Assembly (NCBI GenBank): GCA_035079385.1
Contig: JAVHKY010000013.1
Location: 8,492,001-8,556,000 of the forward strand
DNA from: Aspidiotus rigidus
Taxonomy: Eukaryota > Arthropoda > Insecta > Hemiptera > Diaspididae
Length of the DNA stretch: 64,000 bases
Direction: 5' to 3'
This document shows, in pieces, positions 23,640 through 35,622 of this stretch. The number at the start of each line of letters is the position of its first letter. Position 1 is the first letter of the stretch. The notes below the pieces were generated by a model. The model was not told where the DNA came from and searched no databases. It was given only the letters and a program-made list of their open reading frames with translations. The translations under genes and the position numbers were made by a program.

Positions 23640-24690
23640 AAATGTAAATTGTGACGTCACAAAGCTGACCCATGGCGTTATCAAAAGAAAGAACCTGTTT
23701 CATGGGAAACGTGGGATCTGAAAAATGTGACCTTGTCTACAAAACCCCGGTTTAGCGTTAAATATCGATCAGAAGAAAAGGATCTAACACATGGGAAGGA
23801 AGATTCCTCTTCACCTGATTGTAATTGAACACTAAGCCGGGTTTCTGTAGACGGGGTCACAAATGTAGATTGTGACGTCACAAGGCTGTCCCATTCTATC
23901 ATCAAATTGTGACGTCACAGGCCCAGACTTGAGAGCTATATATAATAGGAAAACTTGAAGAAAACTGATCTATGACGTTATAAGATAGTGACGTCATAAG
24001 GTTGACTTATCACGTCATCAAACTGTGACGTCCCGCCCTCCAAGCTGAATATGACAGGAGTGGGACTTGGAAAAACTGATCTATGACGTCATTAAACTGT
24101 GATCTCACAGATCCCGCCCTTCATGCTATACATGATAGGGGTGGGACTGAAAAAAACCGGTTTCATGTGAAAAAGTAGATTGTGACGTCTCAAGGTTGTC
24201 CTATGCCATCATCAAATTGAGACGTCACACGCCCGGACTTTGGAGCTATATATAATAGGAGAACTTTAAAAAAACTTATCTATGAAGTTATCAGATTGTG
24301 ACGTCACTAGGCTGACTTATAACCTCATCCCACAGTGATGTCACAGACCCCTGACCTCCAAGCTAAATATGATAGGACAGGGACTCGGAATGATGAGGAA
24401 CGTGGGCTCTGAGAAACGTAGTTTGTGACGTTACAACGCTGTCCTATGACATCATCACATGTGAGGTCACAGGCTTGGACTTTGGAGCTATTTATAATAG
24501 GAGAACTTGAAAAAAATGATTTATGACGTCATCAAACTGTGGCGCCACAAAAACCACCCTCAAGCTGTACACGATAATGTGAGACCTAAAGAAAAACTTA
24601 TCCTTGACGTCATCAGATTGTGACGTTGCAAAGCGAACCTATGACGTCATCAAACTGTGACGTCACAGGCCAGCCCTATAGCTTCAGATG
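23640..24690. repeat. Array of modules with repeated TGACGTCA palindromes
   Basis: Degenerate units of roughly 90-130 bp combine GGACTTGGAAAAACTG, ATCTATGACGTCATCAAA, CTGTGACGTCACAGGCC and CCAAGCTATATATGATAGGAG. I count about ten exact TGACGTCA octamers in about 1.05 kb, plus many one-base variants. An octamer is expected about once in 65 kb by chance. TGACGTCA is the consensus CRE/ATF-site palindrome. Whether anything binds here is not shown by the sequence. The repetition itself comes from the repeat family. Confidence 0.8.
23723..23865. mobile_element. 133-bp MITE inserted in the repeat array, AAATG duplication
   Basis: 23728-23860 has inverted ends TGACCTTGTCTACAAAACCC and GGGTTTCTGTAGACGGGGTC. 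It is flanked by AAATG (23723-23727 and 23861-23865). The uninterrupted form of the module, CTGAAAAATGTAAATTGTGACG, is visible at 23633-23660, so the empty site is known. A related element lies at 32750-32880. Confidence 0.8.
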
Positions 24691-24969
24691 ATAGGAATGA
24701 GACGTGGAAAAATTTCGATCTTCGATATGATAGGAGGGGGACTTGGGAGAATTTGCGAGCCCTGGTCTTTGCCGGCAGGCCAGACGGCGTACGGATAACG
24801 TTCTTCCGAAAAAACCCCCGATAAAAGAGGTTCCTTATTTGCCCCGCTTAACACAGTTAATGAAGGCAACCCCGAGCAGCTGACGAAGTAGGCTGCGAGT
24901 GTTTTTTCTGTTAATCATGTCTGAATGGCGATTTACACCAAAAAGTCTAGAAGTTGAGTTTTCTTCGAA

Positions 24970-25165
24970 CTAAGCATTCAATTTCCACCGAGAACGATTC
25001 CGATACCTGGGTCCAGCTACAAGTAATAAGCGTTTTCTTTTAAGATACTGCTCCCTTAAAAACGGTTTTAGTGCCGGGTCCGCATGTTTGTAACATATTT
25101 GAGAACCGTATGAAATCGCTACCTCCATTGGTACGTAATCAAATGGGTCAATATCGCTATAAGAA
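24970..25165 (-). pseudogene. Conserved ORF of the unclassified element, copy 1
   Basis: The minus-strand frame reads DIDPFDYVPMEVAISYG, then QICYKHADPALKPFL, then KRKRLLLVAGPRYRNRS and ends KLNA followed by a TAG stop. The copy at 49723-49905 carries the same peptide with about five amino-acid changes and about two silent changes. That pattern suggests relaxed constraint since the copies separated. The peptide is rich in basic residues near its C-terminus and is the end of a longer protein: the upstream part is not recognisable. I do not recognise the family. It may be the C-terminus of a transposase or other element protein. Confidence 0.5.
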
Positions 25166-25191
25166 TTGATATTATTAATATCACAAATCAA

Positions 25192-28100
25192 TATTTCGAG
25201 ATTAAGTTACATACTACATACGTAGATTAAGAATAAAATAAATAATAATTATACTCCTTTCTGTGGCATACTTATACTAAAATGTCAGCGAGTTTCTTTT
25301 CGCAGACAAACATAAAAATGGGTTAGCAATTTTATGGTGGTTTCAAAAATTTGGAGGAGGGTCTCGATCGCCCTTCTCTTGTAGAAGAGTTATTAAATCC
25401 GTCGATTGAGATTAACCGATCAAGTTGTAAAAATGTGAAGCCAAAAACTGAATACATTTGTATCGGTTGCGTTTTACTACTGATTTTTACTTCGGTCGAC
25501 CGCGAAATGTGTCTGACTTAGGGAAAAGGATCACGGTTCAAAATATTTGAGGAACACAGGCCACACTATTGACTTCTTTTTTTTTTCTACCCTAATCGTT
25601 TTTAAAATATGTACAAATAATTATAATTCTATTAATGAACTTCAATAAAAACGACTTAAAACATAGAAATATAAGTGAGTAAAATCATCTTCTTACGAGA
25701 ATGTTCACATAAAATGCAACACATCAACGAGTCATAACATTTTTGTCTCATGAATCATACCAAAAAACTTTCAAATGTTTTATCTGATTTATTACAGAGT
25801 AGAAAGTGAATTTCGGAGGGCACTCGTTGATTTACGAGTAAGCTTCTCTCGAAAACAGAGTGCGTCGACAAAAGATTGAGGAATCAATATTACGAAGACT
25901 TTGCTCGTTCTCGGCCTGCGCCCAGAAGATGGATTGTTGGTTAGACTTTTTCAAATCGCGACTCATGAACCGTTTAAGAGGGCAGAAGTAATTTCGAAAA
26001 CCCACGTTCGGCTGATCTGTACATTTGAGCCAAGCTAAATAGACGTTCTAATGGTCTTGAATATAAGAATTATACGTCGGAATTGTGATAAAGCTCTAAA
26101 TTTGTTCCTAAAGGGAGTAAACTGAGGCGAAATAAGGAGAAAAGAATATGCGTAAGGGAAATTCTAAGCAAAAACGAAAGAGAGGGAGAAATGATGAACG
26201 ATATAAGTCAAGAAAAATCTACAGAAAATAAGGAGACTGGAATAGTTGATAACAATTCAACATAACAGATACCAGAGATTAAGGATATTTGAGAAAAAAA
26301 AAAAAAAAAAAAAAAAAGGAAAGATACAGAGTAAACTGAGTTTTAGAGAATTTTGAAACATTTTTGTCCTCTCGTTGTTTTACACCGAATAAAAACGAAG
26401 AACCAAAGAGAAATTATTGAGTGCGAACGTTCACAGTTGATTTTATCGAGAAATTATGTTAATTTTCTGCATTCACAAGTGCAATTTTGCAACACAAGCA
26501 GAATATTTTAACTTTTCCTCAAAGTATGTGAGTAAAGAAGTCTACGTGGCATGCACAAATCGACACAAGGGTCCTGCTAAGTTTACCACACTAAGAGGAA
26601 TAGGAAAGGAAATTTAGACAAGAAAGGAAGGCAGGATTTTCCTGAGTAGCACACGATATAACCTGATTTACTCGAGATACATACTCGGGTAAACACTTTT
26701 ACCCCAAGTGCGCCCTCTCGCCAGCTGGCTGCAACTTTAAAACAATGAGACGACCTCTGTAGTGGGTCTTGAACAAATTCACTAGGTATGACGCATATTG
26801 TCACCAGTATATTAGTGTACAGAGATGACTGAACGAAAACCGGTCCAACTCCTCGCTTACTCACTACGGTTCCCACGGAGAGGAGTTGGTTGACTCAAAT
26901 TCTAGAAAAGAACCTGACATTTTACTCATAACTGACAGTTTATAAGATGGCTGCTTTCCGCATAAAATAGTAAGGATGTGAAAAAGATGAGTAAAGATTG
27001 ACCCAAGCGTACGACACTATATCAAGCGCTTTTGCGGCAAGACACGCCATCACCAGAATATAACGAAACTCCTCAAGATTTCACTATTTCACTCATACTC
27101 AGAGAGCAGAATGTAACACAGCACCATAAACTCTTTAAAAGTCGAGTCAAAGTAGATCCAAGTTTTTCAACTCTACTCCGGCATCATAGAAATCTCGAGC
27201 TAAATTGAAATAGAATTTTTTTCTCAAATCAAAACTAGAGCAGAATTACGAAGAAAGATCATAAAAGCTGGAAAACCAGAAAACTATTTATTAATTTGTT
27301 TACCACGAGCATATATCGTACTTTCACACCTTTTTTCATCATGTATCGATGCTGTAGAGTTTCATTTTCCGGCAAACCAATTTTATGACATAATACATAC
27401 TAATTTTTTGAACAACGAATTTTCACACTTGCGTGCAAAACGTATTTCAATAACCTGCAGATGGTTTGTGAACCAAAACGTGCACGAAAACACAACTATA
27501 CGATGTTTCACAAATTTTAGGCGAATTTGGGTGTTCCTATCATCATCTTCCAGTTTAATTTGGAGTCAGTTTGGCATTCAACTTCAGAAACGTACACGAA
27601 TGATTTGATTTTAAATGGATTCAGCTTCTCCATCAACGTCACCTATCAATTTTATTACCAGTTAACGGGACATCGACTGCTCATAAATTATTCAAATCAT
27701 ATACTAAATGACCATTAGACGAATACGAGATTAGCACTCATAACTACAAATACGTAAAAATCATACTTCGGGTGGTGATTAACACATCTCCCACACCCAA
27801 GTATTTTTAGTGCGAAATAATAAAATATTCCAACTTTCTCATCTATATTATACTCGTATACGAGACGATAATTCCCAACAAATTGATCATTACAACTCTT
27901 CACAAACAGATGAGCAGTATCCTGAAAATTTTTCCTTCTTACATGAAAAATTGTGTCACATTTTGGACTCGAATTGCCTCAGGAATAATCATCGTTCATC
28001 ACAGACTAACCGGCGGAATTGAGATTTTCAACGCCTGACGAGAGTGATTCGACTTTAATTTTTCGATTTAACTGGAAAATCCCGCCTATTCCGAGCTCAT

Positions 28101-29260
28101 CATGACGATCTCGCATTCAGCATTACTGCAGGCTGAGCCTTGAACTTGACAAATAAGTACCCTAAATATATACGACCAGACGTGTGTGTATATATGCGTA
28201 CACATTAAGTATGCAAGATACGTACTCTTTATGTATATGAAATAAATATTGTATAAGCTTTTGCCTGCTGTGTAATTAATTGAATTTTAAATAAAAGCGA
28301 AATTAGTGAAGCTTCACGGCTCACACCAAACGGGTAGAATAAATCACCGCTTATTCAGTAAAGAAAATACGAGTGAATTAACGAAACGAACAGATAATCG
28401 TACAAAAATTAGAGCAAATTCCACCAAAGAACTCATCTAGATCATCGCGCGATAGGGGTTATCTGGATAAACGTCTCGAAATCGAAGGAATTAAGCGACC
28501 AGGGAATCACAGTCGAATATTGACTTCAAAATCGACTTGAATTTTTAAATATTTACCATACGAATTCAAAAACTTGGAAATAAAAGCCATAAACTTTTAG
28601 ATCGAAGTACAAAGATAAATCTGGGATTATTCGTGTCACCGAACCAACCTCAAGTACCTTACTGCATAATGTTATCGATTCTGTAGACGTCGAAAAAACT
28701 GGAAATATCCATGGTAAAATTGGTATTTAAAAATTTTTTCCAACAGATACTAATCTCAACTAAAATTCGACTTAGCAGAGCATCTTCTTTCTCATCCTAT
28801 GACCTTCGAATAGCGATCGTATTTCATATTATCATGCCAGAATACTCAGAGCAAATGTAGAGATAACTTTCGCCAACACTTTCGAAAATTTTCATCGGTT
28901 ATTCGCAGGTGTAAAATTCGTCCAACGAATGATTTTGAAAACTTTCTTTTCGAAATTCGGTTCATGCGATAATCGTTCGAGAGCGTTTGGAGGCTCCTAG
29001 TCCAAAAAGCTGGCAGTGTTGTTCTTTCGAAGTAATCTACGAGTACTTTTTTTACAAGGAATAAATCTAGCGAAATCGTGACCAAAGAAAAAATAGAAGT
29101 TCAAGAAAATTGAATCAACAAAAACAAGGAAACTGTAGTTTGCACATTGTGCGAAAAATTTGAACAGTTAGCAAAGTCACCCATCGTTAGAGCAGTGGCG
29201 ACGACATAAAACGTGTCGAAGGAGAGGGGTCGAGATACACCATACAGAATTAGAGTGTTT
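25192..29260. other. No recognisable gene
   Basis: About 4 kb without a supportable feature. Open frames such as 26583-26876 (-), 27408-28022 (+, overlapping) and 28846-29085 (-) show no recognised domain. An A-run of about 23 bases lies near 26295. I searched by eye for the missing cGMP-kinase exons on the minus strand and found none. Confidence 0.35.
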
Positions 29261-29261
29261 C

Positions 29262-29352
29262 ACCGGAAGATTTTTCACCTAAAAAAATTCACCGATCAAG
29301 ATTCACCTACAGAAAGTTCACCAACAGATAATTTACCCAATAGAAGTAGGGG
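29262..29352 (+). repeat. Degenerate 14-bp repeat with TTCACC core
   Basis: TTCACCTAAAAAAA, TTCACCGATCAAGA, TTCACCTACAGAAAG, TTCACCAACAGATAA and TTTACCCAATAGAAG follow each other, then GGTTCACCACATGG. Read as protein this gives a Ser/Thr/Pro/Asn-rich stretch inside a 63-codon frame (29213-29404), but the frame drifts with the repeat length. It is immediately followed by GTAAGTTC. Confidence 0.6.
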
Positions 29353-29360
29353 TTCACCAC

Positions 29361-29985
29361 ATGGTAAGTTCATAATGATGAAACAGAAAATTCAATTTTA
29401 TTAATTTTTTCAATTTTTAATTTAATAAATCAATTTATTTATTTAAAAATTTCAATAAATAATCATTTTATTTCAATAAAATGATTATTTGAAAATTATT
29501 ATTAGTCTAAATTATTTTGATTATAATTATTAATAATTCTTTTATTTTAAATATTAAATAAATCTATTTGTTCATCTGTTTTATCAATATTGATAATTAA
29601 TTTATATCCAATAAATATTTGAATAATTAATATTTCTTGATATATATTATTATTTATTTAAATTTATATAATACATGTAAAATTTATGGAAAAATTAATT
29701 TTAAAATTATTTATATTATTAAATCCAGATTTTGATCTATTATAATTTTTTTTTAAATATTAAATTTATTAATTCATAATAATCAAATCAATTATATTTA
29801 AAATTAATACTTCTTCACTTTAAATTACTTTTAAAAAATATATTTTTTCATTGGTAATAAAAAAAATAATAATATTAATAAAATATATTTAAATAAAAAT
29901 CAATTTTAATATTAAAATATAATGTTTAAAAATTTTAAATAAATATTTATAATTAATATATTAATTAAAATTTATTTCAGGTCAT
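29361..29985 (+). other. Extremely AT-rich tract, possibly an intron
   Basis: The tract is about 85-90% A+T. It opens with ATG|GTAAGTTC and closes with TTTATTTCAG|GTCATT, a good donor and a good acceptor about 620 bp apart. No coding exon on either side is recognised, and joining the flanks reaches a stop almost at once. The composition also resembles mitochondrial DNA, but I could not align it to any mitochondrial protein. Confidence 0.25.
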
Positions 29986-30339
29986 TAAGCTCACTAAGGG
30001 AGGCTAAATCGACAATTAGACCCTCACTCCCTTCCCCTCGGGTGGTAGAGCATATACTCATGATTTCCCTATCACCTCATTCAAGTAGCATCCATATAGG
30101 TCAATCGAAAGCTAGGGTTAGGTTAAACGGTGGGCGCCCGTAAGGGCACGAATCCGAGAAGGAATTACGGAACTTCAGGGGTTACCCAGAGAATATGACA
30201 CTTTTGCAACCTCCTACTAACTGTCGACTTATTCGTCCCCTTTATTGAAGTGAAAACCAATTTGGAAAATAGTCAAGAATCTCAATTCATATTTGTATCA
30301 TGTCTGACTTCAGATAACTCTCGAATCTATGCAATGCCT

Positions 30340-31065
30340 AAACGACTGTAGTGGTGGACAGTAGGGTAAACCGCGTTTTTGAGGCAAACGCGTTGGATCG
30401 AGTCAAACTTGCAATAGTAAAACGGAGGCCATATTATTCAGTTCAGTCCACCCACCTTTCACCAGCAAGGTATGGAAACCAAGACCAAGAAGGAAATGAA
30501 GCACCTGGACATCTGGTTTTCAAGCACCATTTCCTGATGACGGCCAGAGTAGTTATATACCAAAGCTACCTGATGAGAAACCCAAAAGACTCGAGAGAAA
30601 CAAGAGAAAGGATCATGATGAGCACCGTCTTGTCGATCATCCTATATGGTGCCCCAGTACGGGCCCACTCTAGAAAGAAGTAGAGAGGTAAAGAGCCAAA
30701 GAAGAGCCGTGTTGAGGTATACACCGTCTTGACGGAGGCTCTTTGTGTATCGGCACGTTCACCACCTTCTCGAGGAAAGAGTAGCGGTGTACAAAGCCAA
30801 AAAGAAGACAATGACCGATCAAGCGGCTTCATGGGTCAAGGAAGTGGCTAGGCGCTCCTCACTTGAGCAAGAATCATTCAGAGTGAGCAAGGTAAATAGA
30901 TTACCCGTAAGTTGATAAACGACCTTCATGAGTGGATGAACCGAGATCATGGTCAGCTGAACTCTCACGTGATGCAGGAGTTAAACGGCCATGACTGCTT
31001 CAACAAGTACTTTCGAAAGGTGAACAGGCAACTCGTTCGCACTGCAACCAAAGGCGCGCGGTCGA
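30340..31065 (+). pseudogene. R1-like LINE remnant (RT thumb and C-terminal region)
   Basis: The plus strand reads, in two frames: SIILYGAPVRAHSRK at about 30632-30680, matching the LLYGAP-W block after the RT palm; then RVAVYKAKKKTMTDQAASW (about 30775-30835); and, after a frame change, LINDLHEWMNRDHGQLN and MQELNGHDCFNKYF (about 30912-31020). R1-clade proteins end with the order LIP-x-L-x-x-W...HG-x-(L/V)...Q-x-L-x-GHGCF-x-x-YL, which is what is seen here. The RT palm and endonuclease are missing. In-frame stops occur at about 30680 and 30916. Confidence 0.75.
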
Positions 31066-32680
31066 TTACAGCCACAGACTAAACAGACCTCTGGCTCTCG
31101 AATCTATGATTCATTTCACAAACAACCTTGTTGTTTTCGTGTTGCAAGATACGAGAAAAACCGACAAGCACAAAAACTGTTTTTCAATTTCTCCTTCAAA
31201 TTTGTTTGACCTTCAAATGTCCTACGTTACGAAAGTCTGTTAAAAACGACGTACTCCACAAGCAACGACATCCATTTTCGTTTCCAGACATAACCTGTGA
31301 ATCATCGGCTCAACTACTATTCTCCTACCAAGAAATAGTAAGGTTGACCTAGGTAACTTCTGCTCGACAATTGTTAAATGAAGAAAATTCCGACGATACA
31401 CTTTCTTCTTTCCGGTTCTCAAAGAATCCTTACAACCTGGAATCGAGTCCACATTCAAAATCGAATACATTATAAGACTGGTTAAAGAAAAAAAAAAACT
31501 GACCGTACGTAAATTTAGCCCAAGAAAGACACGTGAATAAAAAAACAAATAAAAACTCGAACGAAATGGAATTCCTGTGCCAAGATAAGCTAAAGCCCTT
31601 TTTATACCGAGTCAAAATAAACGTCATTACAGTTCAATGGAGTCTTCATTTATCTTTCAACGTCTACGGCTATCACGCGTATAAATAGGAATACCTGATT
31701 AGTAGGATTAACCTTTCTCTAATACTGTATAGGCTGTTAATCATCATCAGCCAAAATAATCATCCTCCAATCTAACTAATATTCTCGTTATCGTTTCTTC
31801 ATTTGAAAGTGAAGAGATCATAAATTTTCGAACAAATAAACCACGAGTCGCATTAAAAAAAAAAAGTTTCTATCACCGTGAAACGCATTTATCTAAGCGA
31901 GGGATTTCTTCGAGTACGAAAATTGAGGAACTCTCTAAGTACACACACGAGGCGAGAAGAAACGTGTTCTTTGGAATATGTGCCAATAATAACAACTTCA
32001 GAAGATACCGAACGGTACAATATAATACTACTTCGGTTTCGTATGAAATGTAATTAGTCCATATGTTTGCCTTGGCAATGTTTTGAGCACATTCGTGCGA
32101 ACGAATAATTTTGTTTGCTCGGAAAAATGCCGTTTATAAAATTTTTCACACGTGTTCTTCTTTCAAAATCCTTATCATGTAATCAAAATTGATTACATAT
32201 TCATCCAAGGGTATCGTACAATCTAAAATAATTGATTTGATGTCCAACATATGGAATTGCAAATCAATTTAGATCGATGAGTTAATTTTTGCACGATAGT
32301 TCTTAAGATACCATTTACTTCGCGTTGCGAGGTGAGCACAAAAAGTACGCAAACGATATGCGAAATACTACATTTTGAACGAAGACAAACCTATCAAGAT
32401 CTTTTCTTGTTGAAAAACTTAAAAAAATTGCGATTCTCATGAGAAGACTTGTACCTACTTCCACGATTTGGAAACGTTTTGACTTTCGAGCTGAGGGTAC
32501 ACGGAAACAAACTCACAGCCCATCTGTGAGCTGCTTGAAGTTGCTTTCATTAATCTTGTTAATCGACTCGAGGCAAACAGGAGACCTGTTTTACAGGAGT
32601 CATTTTTTATGAGCAGTATTAACTTTTGTTAAATTTGATTTTTGTAATGAAGGGTGAACTTTGTTCTTCACCACCTCAGT
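31066..32680. other. No recognisable gene
   Basis: Overlapping short open frames (31128-31627) without a known domain. Around 31437-31499 is a weak dispersed match to 10282-10334. Nothing is seen between 31630 and 32680 apart from AT-rich sequence. Confidence 0.35.
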
Positions 32681-33170
32681 TTCCCTCTCATCATGTAAAA
32701 ATTTCTCCAAGTCTCCCTTGAGAGTAGACATTTTTCCAAGCCCCATTCGTGACCCCGTCTACAGAAACCCACCTTAGTGTTCAATTAGAATCAGGAGAAA
32801 AGGAATTTTCTTTCTTCTGTAAAAGATCCTTTTTCCAGATCGATATTCAACGCTAAGGCGGGTTTCTGTAGATGGGGTCACGTATATGGCTTAGAGGGGG
32901 CCTGCGACGTCACAACCTGTTACATCTAAGATCATTTTCCAAGTTCCCTGCCCCGCCCTTTTGTATATAGCTCCAAATTCCAGACATGTGACGTCACAAT
33001 CTACCTTACTTAAATCCCGCGTGCCTCATGAAACAGGTTCCCTGCTACCCCCCGTTCAAATCCGTTAAAGAACTCGGGAGTTTTTTCTAAGCCGGACGAC
33101 GCTCGACGCCCGTCATTTTTCTTCAAATTACCCCACCATAAAACAGGTTCCTCGTAGAAAATTCTGAACA
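32680..33170 (-). repeat. TGACGTCA/GATAGG repeat block
   Basis: The minus-strand modules of the dispersed family are recognisable: AAGTCTCCCTTGAG, CATGTGACGTCACAATCTACC, CTCATGAAACAGGTTCCCTG and TTAAAGAACTCGGGAG. They match the ends of the copies at 23570-23710 and 51060-51150. A MITE is nested at 32750-32880. Confidence 0.65.
32750..32880. mobile_element. MITE related to 23728-23860
   Basis: The ends TGACCCCGTCTACAGAAACC and GGTTTCTGTAGATGGGGTCA are inverted repeats. The interior carries TTAGTGTTCAATTA on one side and ATCGATATTCAACGCTAAGG on the other, as in the copy at 23728-23860 but in the opposite orientation. No clear target duplication is visible at this copy. Confidence 0.75.
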
Positions 33171-34319
33171 TCAAGCAATAAGTATATAAGGGAACGGGAT
33201 GGATTAGGGATAGGATAAAATTTAGTCTTTCGAGGAATTAATATTCCTACGGCGATGGGGACTGCGTATCTCCCTCATAAGCATACATCAGGAGTCGGGT
33301 TTTGGAAGAGCTTCGACCATTCAGCTTGCTATCTATAAGAGAGGAGGAATGAAAAAGATCAAGACCATGAAGTTTGAGGAGGAAATTAGAAAAATATCGA
33401 GCATCAATCCGTGAATCGGAGAGGAAACCACCTTGGAGTTCCCACGTGTAAGAATTTCCGCTTTCGAAAGGGTGGGAGGAGGAGAGAAATTCCGATTATC
33501 GAGCTTGTAGATCAAGAGGGATACTAAGAAAAATCTCGCCTCATAAGTATAGTATGGTTTCGAACGGGGCTAAGCCTCTGACCTAGTTTATGAGTTCCGA
33601 AAATTCTTGGGAAAATTTCGTCTTTCTGAAAGTTATCGAAGTCAAAAAATTCTCTGTGCGACGTGAGTTCCCTACTTTTCTCAATCCAGGTAATTTACGA
33701 ACGAGATCTCACAAGCAGCAAACAAAGTTAGCTGCCAGTTTTCATTATAGGCCGAGACATCGCGACACTCGAGATAATTAACTTCCTTTCTCACCTCGAT
33801 CATATGTATTAATTGTCGCGAATAAATACAATCCTCGATAATTCGTTACTCTTCACTCGAAAAATGATGTGCGAAAGTTTCAAGAGCTGCGCATTAGTTT
33901 ATGAGTACCGAAGAATTAATTCTCGATTACATTCGCAGAGCTCTGAATACAAAGGTTAAATATGCACGAGATTTTCGGCATTAAAAAAATTTAAGACCTA
34001 CGAACTCAGGTGTACTCGAGACTACAGTTTATCCCATTCACCTCCAATTAACAAACTGTGTATTAAAATAGCGAAACGAAAAAAAAAAAAAAAAAAAAAA
34101 AATCCTATCTTTAACTTACGAGTACATCTCAGAATTTGATAAAAAGGAAGCTAACGTACACTGAACTCGACAATTACCACGAAGATTGGCATCACATCAA
34201 AAATTGTAGTGTAGATATGTAACTTTTTGAATATCATACAAAAGAGAAAAAATTCGAGCCGATGACCTTTTCCTTCTGATACTTCTGCTCAAAGATCAAT
34301 CGTGAGTCCTGATAGTCCA
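33171..34319. other. Degenerate repeat modules then no recognisable gene
   Basis: Between 33180 and 33560 are weak traces of the GATAGG/AGGAGG family (TAAGAGAGGAGGAATGAAAAAG and similar purine-rich units). From 33560 to 34320 I see nothing, apart from an A-run of about 24 at 34079. Confidence 0.35.
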
Positions 34320-34512
34320 GAAAAAAAACTCACGGGTTCTTGAATGGAGTTAAACGAGAAATGGCAAGGAAACTGTTTTATGACGCACGGGGGATGTGAA
34401 GAATGTTGATTGTGACGTCACAAGGCTGACCTATGACGTCATCAAATTCTTACGTAACAGGCCCGGACTTTGAAGCTATATATATATAATACGAGGTAAA
34501 CTTAAGAAAATC
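34320..34512 (+). repeat. Short copy of the TGACGTCA repeat family
   Basis: TTCTTGAATGGAGTTAAACG, GAAACTGTTTTATGACGCACG, TTGTGACGTCACAAGGCTGA, CTATGACGTCATCAAAT and GCCCGGACTTTGAAGCTATA follow in the same order as at 23575-23940. Two exact TGACGTCA palindromes are present. Confidence 0.75.
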
Positions 34513-34554
34513 TGGTTCACCTCCCCGCTCAAATTACAACTCATTTTTCCACGC

Positions 34555-35010
34555 ATTCATTTACTCCACCAGAACACCAGTCTCCTTCCTTTGGATTCCG
34601 GGCCACATTAGCCTTCCAGAACACGATGCGATCGCCCATGCGGCCAAAGATCCTATTCTCTGCCATAGAATTTCTAACCTCATATCCTCTGAGTCAATCC
34701 CCGACTCCTGGTATTCTGGAAAACTCAGTATTCGAACTAACTTAGAACCATAAAGAACCAACCGGTTCCCTTGACTTCCTAATATCGAACTAATCGACAT
34801 GAAGAAATAAACAGAGTTCTCGACTAAGCGACAAGCCAAAAGTAGAGGTCATTCGTAGTTGTGCGATAGACATCACTGTATGGGTTGTTGGTTTCTCGCT
34901 TGGCAGGTTTTCACAGGAATCGGTTCAAATCATTTTTATCCGCCTCAAAATCTGTCACACACGTCACACCCATTCCTATCTCTTCGCGGGTCTTTGCTAC
35001 TACTGTCAAT
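34555..35010 (+). pseudogene. RNase H LINE remnant (end of RNase H and tail)
   Basis: The plus strand at about 34570-34655 reads STRTPVSFLWIPGHISLPEH followed by DAIAHAAKDP, matching the WIPGHVDFPPHDAVDEAAK block of the copy at 14030-15954. After a diverged gap, about 34920-34995 reads IIFIRLKICHTRHTHSYLF then CYYCQ, matching ILARLRIGHTHLTHTYL and C-x2-C. The frame is broken between the two parts and the end of the Cys/His motif is lost. Confidence 0.72.
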
Positions 35011-35622
35011 GTTCCAAAAATATCCGCCTCTTTCTCACTATTTCTTCACGTCTTCCATCTGTCCTTCACAACAATTCCGCGCGCACCACTTACTTCTACT
35101 GTCTACTGTGGTCTTCAATCATCCCCCATCCCCTGCCCCAATTTTTCCTAAATTACCTCCCCGAGCTGATGACCACCAGAAAAGATGTAGAGCTCAGGTA
35201 AAAGAAGAACAAAATCGTGCCAAATTTCGACTCTGCAACAATTCGTGCGCCTTGACTAATATCTATCTCACTATCAACCTCACAGTCGGCAGTCTTTGTT
35301 GATGAAAATGTTCCTCGCTCGCAACCTTTCAGCATAAGATCCTCTTTTAACGCGTAGATTTACATTATTTTTGAGGAGATACCATAATTTTTCAACATGA
35401 CATCACAAGGCCTTCCACACGATTGAATTGAAATTCTTGAATACCAAGACCCTTCATTAAACGTGTCTCGGCTCTCAAATTTCACTCAGAAAAAGCTTTG
35501 GCCTACTATATTTGCTTGATTTTTTCCACAGCCCGTGACTGCATTCAAGATGTAAATGTACGGGCTGTTAATCCGAAATTCTAGAGAATTGTGCATTCTG
35601 TAATAAAAGCATGAAATTTGAT
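35011..35622. other. No recognisable gene
   Basis: Pyrimidine-rich sequence follows the LINE tail, then AT-rich sequence. No feature is supported. Confidence 0.35.

Larger units (their letters stand above)
23205..25191 (-). mobile_element. Unclassified repeat element, copy 1 (inverted copy at 49715-51445)
   Basis: Read on the minus strand it matches 49715-51445 (plus) end to end. It begins with an ORF of about 60 codons (24970-25165), then GCAACCCCGAGCAGC-type spacer, then CCGATAAAAGAGG and GCCGGCAGGCCAGACGGCG. A long array of TGACGTCA-bearing modules follows, and the copy ends with a block around ATCGATTTTTTAAA and GAGTTGAATTT. The copies differ by indels (about 2.0 against 1.73 kb), mainly in the array. 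I could not find terminal inverted repeats, LTRs or a poly-A tail, so the class is unknown. A third partial copy starts at 63655. Confidence 0.75.

Noticed and set aside
26583..26876. 97-codon minus-strand open frame as a further kinase exon
   Set aside because: No cyclic-nucleotide-binding or kinase motif, and no similarity to PKG.
29361..29985. Second mitochondrial insertion
   Set aside because: The composition fits, but no ordered mitochondrial protein blocks could be found on either strand.
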